64,000 nucleotides of DNA from Mycetocola lacteus. GTDB lineage: Bacteria; Actinomycetota; Actinomycetes; Actinomycetales; Microbacteriaceae. This document shows positions 33,701-41,312 of the stretch, in pieces (the stretch's first letter is position 1; every line of letters begins with the position of its first letter). A program made the position numbers and the translations under genes. The DNA lies in the NCBI RefSeq assembly GCF_003667575.1, contig NZ_RCUY01000002.1, positions 310,001 through 374,000 on the forward strand. Reading direction: 5' to 3'. The notes under the pieces are model-generated. The model ran no database searches. It was not told the origin of the DNA and worked only from the letters and a program-made list of their open reading frames with translations.

Positions 33701-35996
33701 GCGTGGGATCGAGGGCACCGCCGATCTGCTGCGCCTGCTGGGACCGCTGCGGGCCGATGAGGTAGCCGAGCGGTTGCGCCCGGCCGAGGCACGCCAGGTT
33801 ACTCCCGGGGCGACCGTGCCGGGGCGGGCGGCGACAGGCGAAGCCGGGGCTGGGGCCGCTGTTGAAGCCGAGGCCGGTTCCGGCACCGCTCCGGCGTCCG
33901 GAGCCGATTCCGAGGTCGGTGCCGATTCCGAGGGCGAGCCGACCGATCCCGAAACTCCGATCGTCCCCCCGGTGTCCCTCACCGAAGCCGAGGGCTACCT
34001 GAGCGAGCTCGAACGCACCCGTCGGGCACTGCCGGTCCCGGTGCGCGGCATCGTTCACTGGATCGCGATCGAGGATGCCTCCCGCGTGCGCGACGCCCTG
34101 GGTGTCCCCCTGCCCCCGGGGGTACCTACCGCGTTCACCGAGGCGGTGCCCGATCCGCTGGGCGACCTGATCGGCCGCTACGCGCGCAGCCACGGTCCGT
34201 TCCGGGCGGGCGCGGTAGCCGACAGATTCGGGCTGGGGATCGCCGTGGTCACCCATACGCTGGGACGTCTGGCCGATGCGCGCCGCCTGGTGCGGGGCGA
34301 GTTCCTGCCCGAGGTATCGATCGAGCTCGAGGATCCCGCCCGCGCCGCCGAGTGGTGTGATGCCGAGGTCCTGCGCCGTCTACGGCTGCGCTCACTAGCC
34401 GCGCTGCGCCAGGAGGTTGAACCGGTCTCCCCGGATACCTTCGCCCGGTTCCTCGACGACTGGCACGGTCTCGGCGGCGACCTCCACGGGATCGACGGCG
34501 TGCTGAGCGTCGTGGACCAACTGGCCGGTCTCTACCTGCCCGCCTCCGCCTGGGAAACCCTGATCCTGCCGCTGCGGGTGCGCGACTACACTCCGGCGCT
34601 GCTGGATCGGCTGACCGCGAGTGGCGAGGTCATCTGGTCGGGCATGGGCAGTCTCGGGGCACGGGATGGCTGGGTCGCGCTGCATCCGGCGGACCTGGCC
34701 CCCTATACGCTCGCCGCACCCCCGTCCGAGCCGGATCACGGTCCCGAGCACGCGGCGGTCCTCGATGTCCTCGCCGGTGGCGGCGCATTCTTCTTTGCCC
34801 AGCTCCAGCAGGCGCTGCCCGAGGTCTCCGCGGCGCGCCTGGATGAGGTGCTGTGGGAACTGGTGTGGGCGGGTTTGGTCGCCGGAGACACCCTCGCCCC
34901 GCTGCGTGGTTTCACCGCCGGCCGCGGCGCCCATAAGGCGGCGGCCCCCGCCCCGCGCGCCCGGTTGAACCGGTCGCGCCTGTCGCGGGCACGCTCGCTC
35001 GGCGGAGCGGTCCCGATGAACGGCGCCGGAGCCTACGGGGTACCCGGCGGCGGTGCGCGGGCGCTGGGTCCGGGCGGGGCCGTGTCCTTCCGGGATGAGG
35101 CGCTGGCGGACGACGATACGGGGAACGAGAGCATCGGTCCCCGCGAATCCGGATTCTCTGACGTCGCATCCGACGCCGAGCCCGAGGGCACCGGCCTCGG
35201 CGAGCGCTCCTCCGCGTCCGGCGTCTCCGCTCGCCGTCCGGTACTCCCCCGGCGCAGCACCTACGGTGTGCCCCGCGAGGGTGCACCGCCGCACCTATCG
35301 GGACGCTGGTCGCTGCTCCCCGAACCGATTGTGGACCCCACCGTGCGCGGGGCCGCCGATGCCGAACTGCTGCTCGAACGCTACGGCGTGCTGACCCGCG
35401 GCTCGGTCATGGCCGAGGGCGCGGCGGGCGGTTTTGCGCTGGCCTATCGGGTGCTCGCCGAGATGGAATCCGCCGGTCGAGTACGCCGGGGATACTTCAT
35501 CGAGGGCCTGGGCGGTGCGCAGTTCGCGCAGGCGTCGAGTGTGGATCGACTGCGCCGCGCGATCCTGCCCGACCCCAATCCCGCACCCCCGCGGGTTCGC
35601 ACGCTCGCGGCCACCGACCCGGCCAACCCGTTTGGCGCGGCGCTCCCCTGGCCCGCGGCGGGTGCTGAGAGCCCCTGGCCCACCCCGGATGCGGTGCCCA
35701 CCGGCCATCGTCCGGGGCGCAAGGCCGGCGGCCTGGTGACCCTGGTGGACGGCGACCTGGTGCTGTACCTCGAACGCGGCGGAAAGTCGCTGCTGACCTT
35801 CACCGCGGATCCCGACCGGGTGGCGCTGGCCGCCGCCTCGCTCGTGGCGCTGGTGCGCGCGGGACACGTGGACAAGCTGGCGATCGAGAAGTTCAACGGC
35901 GGCTCGGTGCATGCCAGCCCCGCGGCGCTGGTGCTGCGTGCGGCAGGCTTCTCCGATACCCCCAAGGGCCTGCGCATCCGTCGGGGGATCGCGTGA
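30783..35996 (+). CDS. lhr: Large ATP-dependent helicase Lhr
   Basis: 1737 residues. Superfamily 2 helicase core: APTGSGKT (about 45-52), DEIH (about 166-169), LSATVRP, VATSSLELGIDMG and QRIGRAGH, followed by the winged-helix and long C-terminal Lhr domains. Lhr is a 3'-5' DNA/RNA helicase in DNA repair. The protein is about 200 residues longer than the usual actinobacterial Lhr, because of two low-complexity inserts (about residues 1005-1059, Ala/Glu/Gly; and 1405-1506, Gly/Ser/Asp). GTG 30783 is chosen: AGGG is just upstream and it begins before the conserved TGFGPATRTWF; a longer frame would overlap the esterase. Next to a DNA glycosylase gene. Confidence 0.93.
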   Translation: MARAALTGFGPATRTWFTESFAAPTAAQAGAWKAISSGDNTLVIAPTGSGKTLSAFLWALDRLATTEPPETTTRVLYISPLKALGVDVERNLRAPLSGIRRTAEREGIAVRDLRVGVRSGDTPAAERRALIKNPPDILITTPESLFLMLTSSARETLRGVDTVIIDEIHAVASTKRGAHLALSLERLDALVPEPVQRIGLSATVRPEAEVARFLGGTAPVTIVKPVSQKKFDLRVIVPVPDMTDLPRYAVSEGPTEHGPLHTEDDGFIDLTADPDDRADPRSSGDLPGSERFSSTARSAEDLPEVDRPGSIWPFIEESVIERILEHRSTIVFVNSRRLAERLTAQLNEQYAARLGSAVPDLDTLLPPAQLVGGSGQTNGIDPEAPILARAHHGSVAKAQRAEIEDDLKTGRLRCVVATSSLELGIDMGEVDLVIQIESPPSVAAGLQRIGRAGHQVGEVSRGFLYPKHRSDLLSSAVSAERMLAGEIEQLRVPSNPLDILAQQTVAVCALEPIAVEDWFESVRRSAPFSALPRAAFDAVLDLVSGRYPSDEFAELRPRVVWDREDGTLTGRPGAQRLAVIAGGTIPDRGLFGVYLIGDGEGGTGSRVGELDEEMVYESRVGDVFALGTTSWKIREITHDRVIVTPAPGQPGRLPFWRGDGLGRPAALGKALGAFAREIAALESEPAATRLSAAGLDPFAIDNLRAYLAAQKEATGTLPTDRTLVVERTRDELGDWRIVLHSPYGMQVHAPWALAVGARLQERLGINGTPVASDDGIVLRLPDAEAEPPGADLFLFDPAELEEIVTAEVGSSALFASRFRESAARALLLPNYNPGKRAPLWQQRQRSAQLLDVARNYPTFPILLEAVRECLQDVYDVPALIDLAKRLESRSVRIAETETESASPYAAALLFGYVGAFMYEGDAPIAERRAAALSLDPQLLAELLGRVEMRELLDPDVLAQTEAELQRLDPERRLRGIEGTADLLRLLGPLRADEVAERLRPAEARQVTPGATVPGRAATGEAGAGAAVEAEAGSGTAPASGADSEVGADSEGEPTDPETPIVPPVSLTEAEGYLSELERTRRALPVPVRGIVHWIAIEDASRVRDALGVPLPPGVPTAFTEAVPDPLGDLIGRYARSHGPFRAGAVADRFGLGIAVVTHTLGRLADARRLVRGEFLPEVSIELEDPARAAEWCDAEVLRRLRLRSLAALRQEVEPVSPDTFARFLDDWHGLGGDLHGIDGVLSVVDQLAGLYLPASAWETLILPLRVRDYTPALLDRLTASGEVIWSGMGSLGARDGWVALHPADLAPYTLAAPPSEPDHGPEHAAVLDVLAGGGAFFFAQLQQALPEVSAARLDEVLWELVWAGLVAGDTLAPLRGFTAGRGAHKAAAPAPRARLNRSRLSRARSLGGAVPMNGAGAYGVPGGGARALGPGGAVSFRDEALADDDTGNESIGPRESGFSDVASDAEPEGTGLGERSSASGVSARRPVLPRRSTYGVPREGAPPHLSGRWSLLPEPIVDPTVRGAADAELLLERYGVLTRGSVMAEGAAGGFALAYRVLAEMESAGRVRRGYFIEGLGGAQFAQASSVDRLRRAILPDPNPAPPRVRTLAATDPANPFGAALPWPAAGAESPWPTPDAVPTGHRPGRKAGGLVTLVDGDLVLYLERGGKSLLTFTADPDRVALAAASLVALVRAGHVDKLAIEKFNGGSVHASPAALVLRAAGFSDTPKGLRIRRGIA

Positions 35997-36077
35997 GCGC
36001 GCGCACGGCCATGCCGGGCCGATGCGGGCCCTCCCTGAGCATGAGCACCGGCACAGTCAAGGACACGGGAGGCCGAT

Positions 36078-36854
36078 ATGCCTGAGGGCGATACCCTGTT
36101 TCGCGCCGCACGAAACCTTGATGCGGCACTGGCCGGGCAGATCGTGACCGGCTGGGACCTGCGCGTCCCGGACCTGGCCACCAGCGATCTGACCGGGTCC
36201 CGAATCGAATCCGTTGCCGCCCGCGGCAAGCACCTGCTCATGCGCGTCGGCGATTTCACCCTGCACACCCACCTGCGGATGGAGGGGTCCTGGCACCTGT
36301 ACCGGCCGGGGTCGGTGTGGCGACGACCGGCCTATCAGGCGCGCGCGGTCATCACGACCGAGCAGTATCAGGCCGTGGGCTTCGAGCTGGGGTTTGTGAA
36401 ACTGTACCCGCGTAGCCGCGAGGAGAGCGAACTGGCCTTCCTCGGCCCGGATCCGTTGACCGTCGAATGGGACGCCCCCGAAGCTGTCGCCCGGCTCGGC
36501 TCGGAGCCCGAGCGCGCCATCCACGTGGCGCTGATGGATCAGCGCAATATCGCGGGCCTCGGCAACGAGTATGTCAATGAGATCTGCTTCCTGCGCGGGG
36601 TGCTGCCCACGCGACCCGTCGCCGAGGTGGAGCTGGTCCCGTTGGTTGATCTCTCGGCGCGGCTGATCCGCGCTAACCGGGACCGGCCCAAGCGCGTGAC
36701 CACCGGCATTGATCGCCCGGGCCAAACCGACTGGGTATTCGGACGCGAGCGTAAGCCGTGCCGCCGCTGCGGAACGCGCATCCTCAAAGGCCGACTCGGT
36801 GCCGATCCGACGCGCGAACGGGACACCTACTGGTGTCCGTCCTGTCAGACCTAG
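36078..36854 (+). CDS. Fpg/Nei family DNA glycosylase
   Basis: 258 residues. Mature N-terminus PEGDT with catalytic Pro2 and Glu3, the key residues of this bifunctional base-excision enzyme. The helix-two-turn-helix reads NIAGLGNEYVNE (about 155-166) and the C-terminal zinc finger CRRCG...CPSC. PEGDT (rather than PELPE) points to the Nei branch, which removes oxidised pyrimidines, close to mycobacterial Nei2. Start ATG 36078 with GGGAGG six nt upstream. It follows lhr by 81 nt, a repair pair. Confidence 0.92.
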   Translation: MPEGDTLFRAARNLDAALAGQIVTGWDLRVPDLATSDLTGSRIESVAARGKHLLMRVGDFTLHTHLRMEGSWHLYRPGSVWRRPAYQARAVITTEQYQAVGFELGFVKLYPRSREESELAFLGPDPLTVEWDAPEAVARLGSEPERAIHVALMDQRNIAGLGNEYVNEICFLRGVLPTRPVAEVELVPLVDLSARLIRANRDRPKRVTTGIDRPGQTDWVFGRERKPCRRCGTRILKGRLGADPTRERDTYWCPSCQT

Positions 36855-37066
36855 GGGTACGGATAGAACTCAAGCGGGAGGCGCTGATAGTCTCCGCCGA
36901 AGGTGCGCAGCTGTTCGGACTGGTCGATGTGCTCCCACGGGGTATCTGTCATCATGATGATCCCCACCAGAATTCCGAGCGCCGCACACACCAACAGGGT
37001 GACATCCACCACGGCGCGCTTGCGCTCCCGAAAACTCTCGGGCTGTACCGACGGGCGCGCACTCAT
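36851..37066 (-). CDS. Small membrane protein, unknown
   Basis: 71 residues with an N-terminal charged region (ESFRERKRAVV) and one strong membrane helix, VTLLVCAALGILVGIIMM (about 22-39). A polar, aromatic C-terminus follows. No family recognised. Its stop codon overlaps that of the nei-type gene by 3 nt, tail to tail. Real gene status is supported by the clean helix and typical codon use, but no ribosome site is clear. Confidence 0.55.
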   Translation of the reverse strand: MSARPSVQPESFRERKRAVVDVTLLVCAALGILVGIIMMTDTPWEHIDQSEQLRTFGGDYQRLPLEFYPYP

Positions 37067-37155
37067 CTACGTACTGTGGCAAAGCTGAACCTGGGAAGTA
37101 CACCCGCCTGTCCGAAATTGCATGCATCGGTTGCGGGTGTGGGGCCGCACGCTAT

Positions 37156-37443
37156 CTAACTAGGACATGGTCGGCATCGCTCCTCGACGGCGTGCAGCAA
37201 CGTACAGGCGAAACCGTCGTTCCTTAACCTGGCTGCGGGTGAGCCCCCGAGAGTCAAGAAAACATTGACCGGGAAGCCGCATCTCGACGGTTTCCCCTGG
37301 TCATGTGGGGACGGACCAAACACGGTGGAGAGGACCACGCCATCAACCACCATCCACTCGACGATCTGGCGGAAAAGTAACTCGGCGGCGTCGTGGATCT
37401 CGAATTCTCCCGCGTCTGTGTCCGTCTGGTCCCTCCGGTTCAC
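37156..37443 (-). CDS. Second gene of a conserved two-gene cassette, unknown function
   Basis: 95 residues. The pattern AELLFRQI...VDGVVLSTVFGPSPHDQGKPS recalls a widespread family of small unknown proteins that begin LLFRQ-x-DGRV-S-F-PTPKD; I recognise the pattern from memory, not from a search. The usual C-terminal part looks shortened or diverged after PVNVFLTL. Start ATG 37443 overlaps the stop of the upstream gene by 4 nt (ATGA), so the two are translationally coupled. Confidence 0.55.
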   Translation of the reverse strand: MNRRDQTDTDAGEFEIHDAAELLFRQIVEWMVVDGVVLSTVFGPSPHDQGKPSRCGFPVNVFLTLGGSPAARLRNDGFACTLLHAVEERCRPCPS

Positions 37444-37991
37444 GATCGCCCCATCAGGAACCGAGCCGCGGATTCGCTATCCTGCGTCTTGAGGTGCGTG
37501 CCTCCCGCATCATCAATACGCATGTGGAAGAGTTCGATTTCCCCCGAGGAGAGGATCTCCGCCGAGCGTATTTGGGTCCCATCGAACATCTCGATCAGGA
37601 TGCCTGCCTCTTCGGTCGGCCCAATAGTGGGCAACGGGTCAACGTGGAGGTCAACGGCCTCCAACATCCGCGCCGCACCGGCGAGCGCCGCCGGCGCAAT
37701 ACGCGTACTGTTCACCCCATTCCACCCGGGTTCCAGAGAGGCTAGAAGGTGCAGCCGCTGACGCCATGCCGTCCCCGCTCCGTCAGGTGTGACGACCGGG
37801 TTGGCCGGTTCAGCTGGACCTCTGTGCCGCAGGTCCTGGGCCTGCCCGCCACCGCCTCCGCCTCCGCCTCCGCCTCCGCTGCCACTGCTGCCGCCGCCGC
37901 CGAATGAGCCTCCGGGCTGTCGACCATGCCCTCCGTTTCGCCCATGTTGTATGCCGTGTTGATCATCGTGAGTTCCCCGCTTCTCGTTCAT
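37440..37991 (-). CDS. First gene of a conserved two-gene cassette, Gly-rich N-terminus
   Basis: 183 residues. Residues 25-50 are nearly pure Gly/Ser, coded by a simple repeat. After about residue 78 comes the conserved core: LLASLEPGWNGVNSTRIAPAAL, a helix, then a strand-rich part (GILIEMFDGTQIRSAEIL). This core matches a family seen as GW(D/N)GYG-x-PIS...ALE in many genomes, commonly next to an LLFRQ-type gene. Function unknown; small size and pairing would fit a regulatory or toxin-antitoxin-like pair, but nothing shows this directly. Start ATG 37991. Confidence 0.6.
   Translation of the reverse strand: MNEKRGTHDDQHGIQHGRNGGHGRQPGGSFGGGGSSGSGGGGGGGGGGGQAQDLRHRGPAEPANPVVTPDGAGTAWRQRLHLLASLEPGWNGVNSTRIAPAALAGAARMLEAVDLHVDPLPTIGPTEEAGILIEMFDGTQIRSAEILSSGEIELFHMRIDDAGGTHLKTQDSESAARFLMGRS
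37846..37880 (-). repeat. CCTCCG simple repeat coding poly-Gly
   Basis: Four perfect CCTCCG units (37855-37878) with flanking imperfect CCG triplets, coding the Gly run of the cassette's first protein. Unit changes keep the frame (6 nt = 2 codons). Confidence 0.7.
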
Positions 37992-38079
37992 AGTGCGGTA
38001 ACCCTACGTCAGATTCGGCACCGCCGCCATGGCTCGGAAGCGTCGAGGACAAGGCGGTCGATGCCCGGTGGAGACCGAG

Positions 38080-38109
38080 CCGGCCGTGGCGCTCTCGAGC
38101 CACGGCCGG
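38080..38109 (-). terminator. Terminator after the VOC gene
   Basis: Perfect 11-bp stem CCGGCCGTGGC with an 8-nt loop, just after the stop at 38117. Confidence 0.75.
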
Positions 38110-38116
38110 TCCGGTT

Positions 38117-38569
38117 TTAGGCGGCGACGTCGATTACCCAGGTGACGCCGAAGCGGTCGGTCAGCATCCCGAAGCCCGCGCTCCAGGCGGAGGCCGCCAG
38201 CGGTTCCACGATGCTGGCCCCCGCAGACAGGGCCTCCCAGTACTCGGTGACCTCGGCGAGTGATTCGCCACGGACCGAGACAAAGAACGGCGACGTGGTG
38301 ATCGTCGTCCCGTTTTCGCGATGGGTGGTGCCGCCGTGCGCCGCCGATCCCCCGGTTGATCCGGGAATGTCGTACGCCATGACACGGAAGCCCCGATCGG
38401 ATTCGACTCGGCCGAACACGATGTTCTGTGCGCCGGGCAGCTCGGCGGGCATTCCGAACTCCGCATAGGTGGCGAGGGTCACCCGTCCATCGAATACCGC
38501 GGCGTAGAACTCCAGTGCCGGCCGGGCGTCGCCGTGGAAGTTGAGGTGGGTGGTGGTCTGGATGGTCAT
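38117..38569 (-). CDS. VOC-fold (PhnB-like) protein
   Basis: 150 residues with PhnB-like glyoxalase-fold features: HLNFHGDARPALEFYAAVFDG at the start, NIVFGRVESDRGFRVMAYD in the middle, and FGMLTDRFGVTWVID at the end. These proteins are metal-dependent or metal-free small-molecule enzymes; no substrate is predicted. Start ATG 38569 with AGGAG six nt upstream; the longer frame to 38647 runs through the promoter. Divergent from the WYL regulator, which probably controls it. Confidence 0.85.
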   Translation of the reverse strand: MTIQTTTHLNFHGDARPALEFYAAVFDGRVTLATYAEFGMPAELPGAQNIVFGRVESDRGFRVMAYDIPGSTGGSAAHGGTTHRENGTTITTSPFFVSVRGESLAEVTEYWEALSAGASIVEPLAASAWSAGFGMLTDRFGVTWVIDVAA

Positions 38570-38627
38570 GTTCACTCCTAAATCTCTGGCCGGGAACCTC
38601 CCGGTAGTCCCATGTTCCCGCCCGTAT

Positions 38628-38651
38628 AGGACAGTTTTGGTCCTCAACTGT
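38628..38651. promoter_or_regulatory. Candidate operator between VOC and WYL regulator genes
   Basis: Two overlapping inverted repeats: AGGAC-n7-GTCCT (38628-38644) and ACAGTT-n9-AACTGT (38631-38651). They lie just upstream of the regulator's -10 box and face the VOC promoter. Likely binding site of the WYL regulator (self-control plus control of the VOC gene). Confidence 0.5.
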
Positions 38652-38654
38652 GCA

Positions 38655-38660
38655 TAGGAT
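38655..38660 (+). promoter_or_regulatory. -10 box TAGGAT, leaderless start of 38668
   Basis: TAGGAT with a 7-nt gap to the ATG. The GGGGG in the gap could instead serve as a weak ribosome site. Confidence 0.4.
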
Positions 38661-38667
38661 CGGGGGT

Positions 38668-39855
38668 ATGACCACCACCTCGCGACTGCTCACCCTGCTG
38701 TCACTGCTGCAGACCCGGCGGGACTGGCCGGGGGCGGTGCTGGCCGAGCGCCTGGAGATCAGCCACCGAACCGTGCGCCGAGATATCGACCGGCTGCGCG
38801 AGATGGGCTACCGCATCGACGCGACGATGGGTCCCGACGGCGGCTACCGCCTGGATGCGGGCAACGAGCTGCCGCCGCTCCTCTTTGATGACGATCAGGT
38901 GGTGGCCCTCACCCTCGCCCTCCAGGCGGCGAGCGTGACCGGGGCGGGGATCGAGGAGGCGGCTCTGCGGGCGCTGACCACCGTGCGCCAGGTGATGCCG
39001 TCCCGACTGCGACACCGGCTGAATGCCCTGGAGTTCACGGCGCTGCCCGCGGGTCCGGGACAGGCGGTGCCCTCCCCCGCGACGCCCGAGGTGCTGCTCA
39101 CGCTCTCGGCCGCGGTGCGCGCACGCGCGGTGGTGCGCTTCGACTACGCGCGGCACGCGATCCCGAGCATCGCAGACGCCCCGGTAGCGCCTGTCGCGTC
39201 GAATGCCCCGGGTGCCGACGTTGCCCCGGTTGCCGCTGTCGCCCCGAATGCCTCGGATGCCTCGGTTGCCCCGGGGGCTCCGGGTGCCCCGGGTGCCCCG
39301 GGTGCCCCGGGTGCCCCGGATCAGACTGGATCTGCGCGGGATTCCCTCGTCCCCGACCTAACGCGCAGTGCCCGCGACGCGGCAACTCCCGAGCCTGCGC
39401 GCCGGGTCGAACCACACCACCTGGTTACCGTGGCCGGGCGGTGGTACCTGGTGGCCTGGGACCTCGATCGTGACGGCTGGCGGATCTTCCGTGTGGACCG
39501 GATCACCCCGCGCACCCCGAACGGCCCACGCTTCACCCCGCGCGAGGTTCCCGGGGGCGACGTTTCGACCTTTGTTTCGGCACGCTTCAAAGGGTCCGAA
39601 CGGGCGAACACCTGGCCGTGCACCGGAACGGTGATCCTCGCCCTTCCCGCGCGCGACGTGCAGCCGTTTGTGGGCGACGGCACCCTCACGGACCTCGGGC
39701 CCGAGCGCTGCCGGTTGGAGGCGGGCTCCTGGTCCTGGGTATCCCTCGCCGCGGCACTGTGCCGCTTCGACTGCGCGATCGAGGTGGAAGGGCCGCCCGA
39801 GCTTCGCGAGGCATTTGCGGCGCTGTCCACGCGCACGGCGGCCGCCGCGCGCTAG
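38668..39855 (+). CDS. HTH/WYL-domain transcription regulator
   Basis: 395 residues. N-terminal winged helix-turn-helix (SRLLTLLSLLQTRRDWPG, then SHRTVRRDIDRLREMGY, about 5-55), the PDGGYRL wing and PPLLFDDDQ segment. The C-terminal WYL domain starts at HLVTVAGRWYLVAWDLDRDGW (about 251-271). An odd linker of Ala/Pro/Gly repeats (about 170-222) splits the domain; most family members are 320-340 residues, so about 60 are extra. WYL domains sense small ligands or nucleic acid. Start ATG 38668. Divergent from the VOC gene. Confidence 0.85.
   Translation: MTTTSRLLTLLSLLQTRRDWPGAVLAERLEISHRTVRRDIDRLREMGYRIDATMGPDGGYRLDAGNELPPLLFDDDQVVALTLALQAASVTGAGIEEAALRALTTVRQVMPSRLRHRLNALEFTALPAGPGQAVPSPATPEVLLTLSAAVRARAVVRFDYARHAIPSIADAPVAPVASNAPGADVAPVAAVAPNASDASVAPGAPGAPGAPGAPGAPDQTGSARDSLVPDLTRSARDAATPEPARRVEPHHLVTVAGRWYLVAWDLDRDGWRIFRVDRITPRTPNGPRFTPREVPGGDVSTFVSARFKGSERANTWPCTGTVILALPARDVQPFVGDGTLTDLGPERCRLEAGSWSWVSLAAALCRFDCAIEVEGPPELREAFAALSTRTAAAAR
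39271..39319 (+). repeat. 9-bp tandem repeat (CCGGGTGCC) in the WYL regulator
   Basis: Four perfect copies from 39280 plus one imperfect copy before them, coding Gly-Ala-Pro repeats. In-frame unit changes would alter linker length between the DNA-binding and sensor parts. Confidence 0.8.
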
Positions 39856-39914
39856 TCGGGCTGCCCAACGGGGTTACTCCGTGTTGAAAGACCATTGCCC
39901 AGGGTGAGCCCGCT

Positions 39915-40922
39915 GTGTCCGATTTCCGCCAGCGTCGCCGTACACATGTCCCCGACCATGGGGTTATGACTTCAGCTTTTGATGGATCGGCGGCGGTGCG
40001 ACGCACGCTGCCTCAATATGTGATGCTTGCCCTGGTGTGGGGGTCGAGCTTTTTCCTCGTCGATATCGGGTTGCGTGGCCTCTCACCGACGCAGGTGGTG
40101 CTGGCTCGCCTGGTGATCGGCGCGGTGGTCCTGGCGATCATCTGCCTCGTCAGCCGTCAACAGCTTCCCCACGGCGGAAGCATCTGGGCACACCTCTTTG
40201 TGGTGGCCATGCTGCTGTGTGTGGTGCCGTTCCTGCTGTTCGCGTGGGCACAGCAGCACGTTCCTTCGAGCGTGGCGAGCATCATCAACGCGACAACGCC
40301 GTTGATGACCATGGTTGTCGCGTTGCTGGCGCTTCCGTCCGAGCGACCGGATCGCTGGAAGGCGGGTGGGCTCGGTGTGGGGTTCATCGGCATCCTGTTG
40401 GTCCTCGATCCGCTCACCGGATTCCACGGTGATACCGGCCCTCTCGGCTATCTCGCCTGCCTGGGAGCGACGCTGAGTTACGGGATTGCGTTCGTGTACA
40501 TGCGCCGGTTCGTCTCTCCTCGGGGCTTCGACGCGATCCCCGTCGCGACGGCCCAAGTAGGAATGGCTGCGGTCGTGATGGTGATCCTCAGCCCCGTGAT
40601 TGCCACCCAGGTGTTTGTCATCTCGCCGGCGGTGGTCGCGTCAATGGTTGTTCTCGGAGCGTTCGGCACCGGGCTGGCCTACGCCTGGAACGCCAGCATC
40701 GTTGCCCACTGGGGCGCAACCGCCGCCTCCACGGTCACCTACATTGCGCCCGTTGTGGGGATCGCCCTGGGGGTGCTCGTCCTGGGTGAGAACCTCGCAT
40801 GGTACCAGCCCGTGGGTGCCGCCGTAGTGGTGATCGGCATCCTCGTCAGCCAGGGCCGAGTACCTCGGCTTCGCCGCCGCCCCGCTGCGCCGGTCGCGAG
40901 TGCCGACGACTACCAAATCTAG
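39915..40922 (+). CDS. EamA/DMT family transporter
   Basis: 335 residues with about ten membrane helices in two EamA repeats: LALVWGSSFFLVDIGLRGLSP in the first and LGATLSYGIAFVYMRRF in the second. Family members export amino acids or metabolites; substrate unknown. GTG 39915 has GGGTGAG seven nt upstream; ATG 39966 is an equal alternative, giving 318 residues and starting nearer the first helix. The frame ends 46 nt before a duplicated terminator. Confidence 0.85.
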   Translation: MSDFRQRRRTHVPDHGVMTSAFDGSAAVRRTLPQYVMLALVWGSSFFLVDIGLRGLSPTQVVLARLVIGAVVLAIICLVSRQQLPHGGSIWAHLFVVAMLLCVVPFLLFAWAQQHVPSSVASIINATTPLMTMVVALLALPSERPDRWKAGGLGVGFIGILLVLDPLTGFHGDTGPLGYLACLGATLSYGIAFVYMRRFVSPRGFDAIPVATAQVGMAAVVMVILSPVIATQVFVISPAVVASMVVLGAFGTGLAYAWNASIVAHWGATAASTVTYIAPVVGIALGVLVLGENLAWYQPVGAAVVVIGILVSQGRVPRLRRRPAAPVASADDYQI

Positions 40923-40968
40923 GCGGCTCGGCGTCAACCTGGTCATCGAGACATAGACCGGTGCGTTA

Positions 40969-41021
40969 AACCCAAAGCAAAACCCCCTCCGCAAAACGGA
41001 GGGGGTTTTAGTGGCGCTGAC
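40969..41021. repeat. 53-bp direct repeat, copy 1 (terminator plus tRNA 3'-end fragment)
   Basis: Identical to 41041-41093 except one base. In minus orientation it carries a copy of the last nucleotides of tRNA-Ser with CCA and the terminator behind it. Confidence 0.9.
40979..41009. terminator. Terminator, copy 1 (EamA gene side)
   Basis: Stem AAAACCCCCTCCG / CGGAGGGGGTTTT with a short CAAAA loop. It is symmetric with a T-run in both directions and lies downstream of the EamA transporter. Confidence 0.85.
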
Positions 41022-41040
41022 CTTGGGCATGACCGTGGCG

Positions 41041-41093
41041 AACCCAAAGCAAAACCCCCTCCGCAAAACGGAGGGGGTTTTAGTGGCGGTGAC
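41041..41093. repeat. 53-bp direct repeat, copy 2
   Basis: Exactly 72 nt after copy 1; overlaps the 3' end of the intact tRNA-Ser gene. The 19 nt between the copies are unique. Confidence 0.9.
41051..41081. terminator. tRNA-Ser terminator, copy 2
   Basis: Same stem as copy 1; starts 3 nt after the encoded CCA end of the tRNA on the minus strand. Confidence 0.85.
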
Positions 41094-41173
41094 GGCGGGA
41101 TTTGAACCCGCGGTAGGGGTGAACCTACACAACATTTCGAGTGTTGCACCTTCGGCCGCTCGGACACGTCACC
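41084..41173 (-). tRNA. tRNA-Ser (anticodon CGA)
   Basis: 90 nt including an encoded CCA. Acceptor stem GGTGACG/CGTCACC, anticodon loop CTCGAAA (anticodon CGA, reading UCG), long class II variable arm, and T-arm with GGTTCAAATCC. Reads serine codon UCG. Its 3' end is part of a direct repeat. Confidence 0.95.
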
Positions 41174-41312
41174 GAGAAAGAGTCTACGATATCCGCATCT
41201 CGGGCGCGAATCGAGGCCCCTTTTGCGCGTGTTCGGCGTGTCGAGCCGCTGTGGATGAATCGTTTTTATCCACAGAACGGGCATCATCCCCGGCGCGGTC
41301 GGGGGTCCCGGG

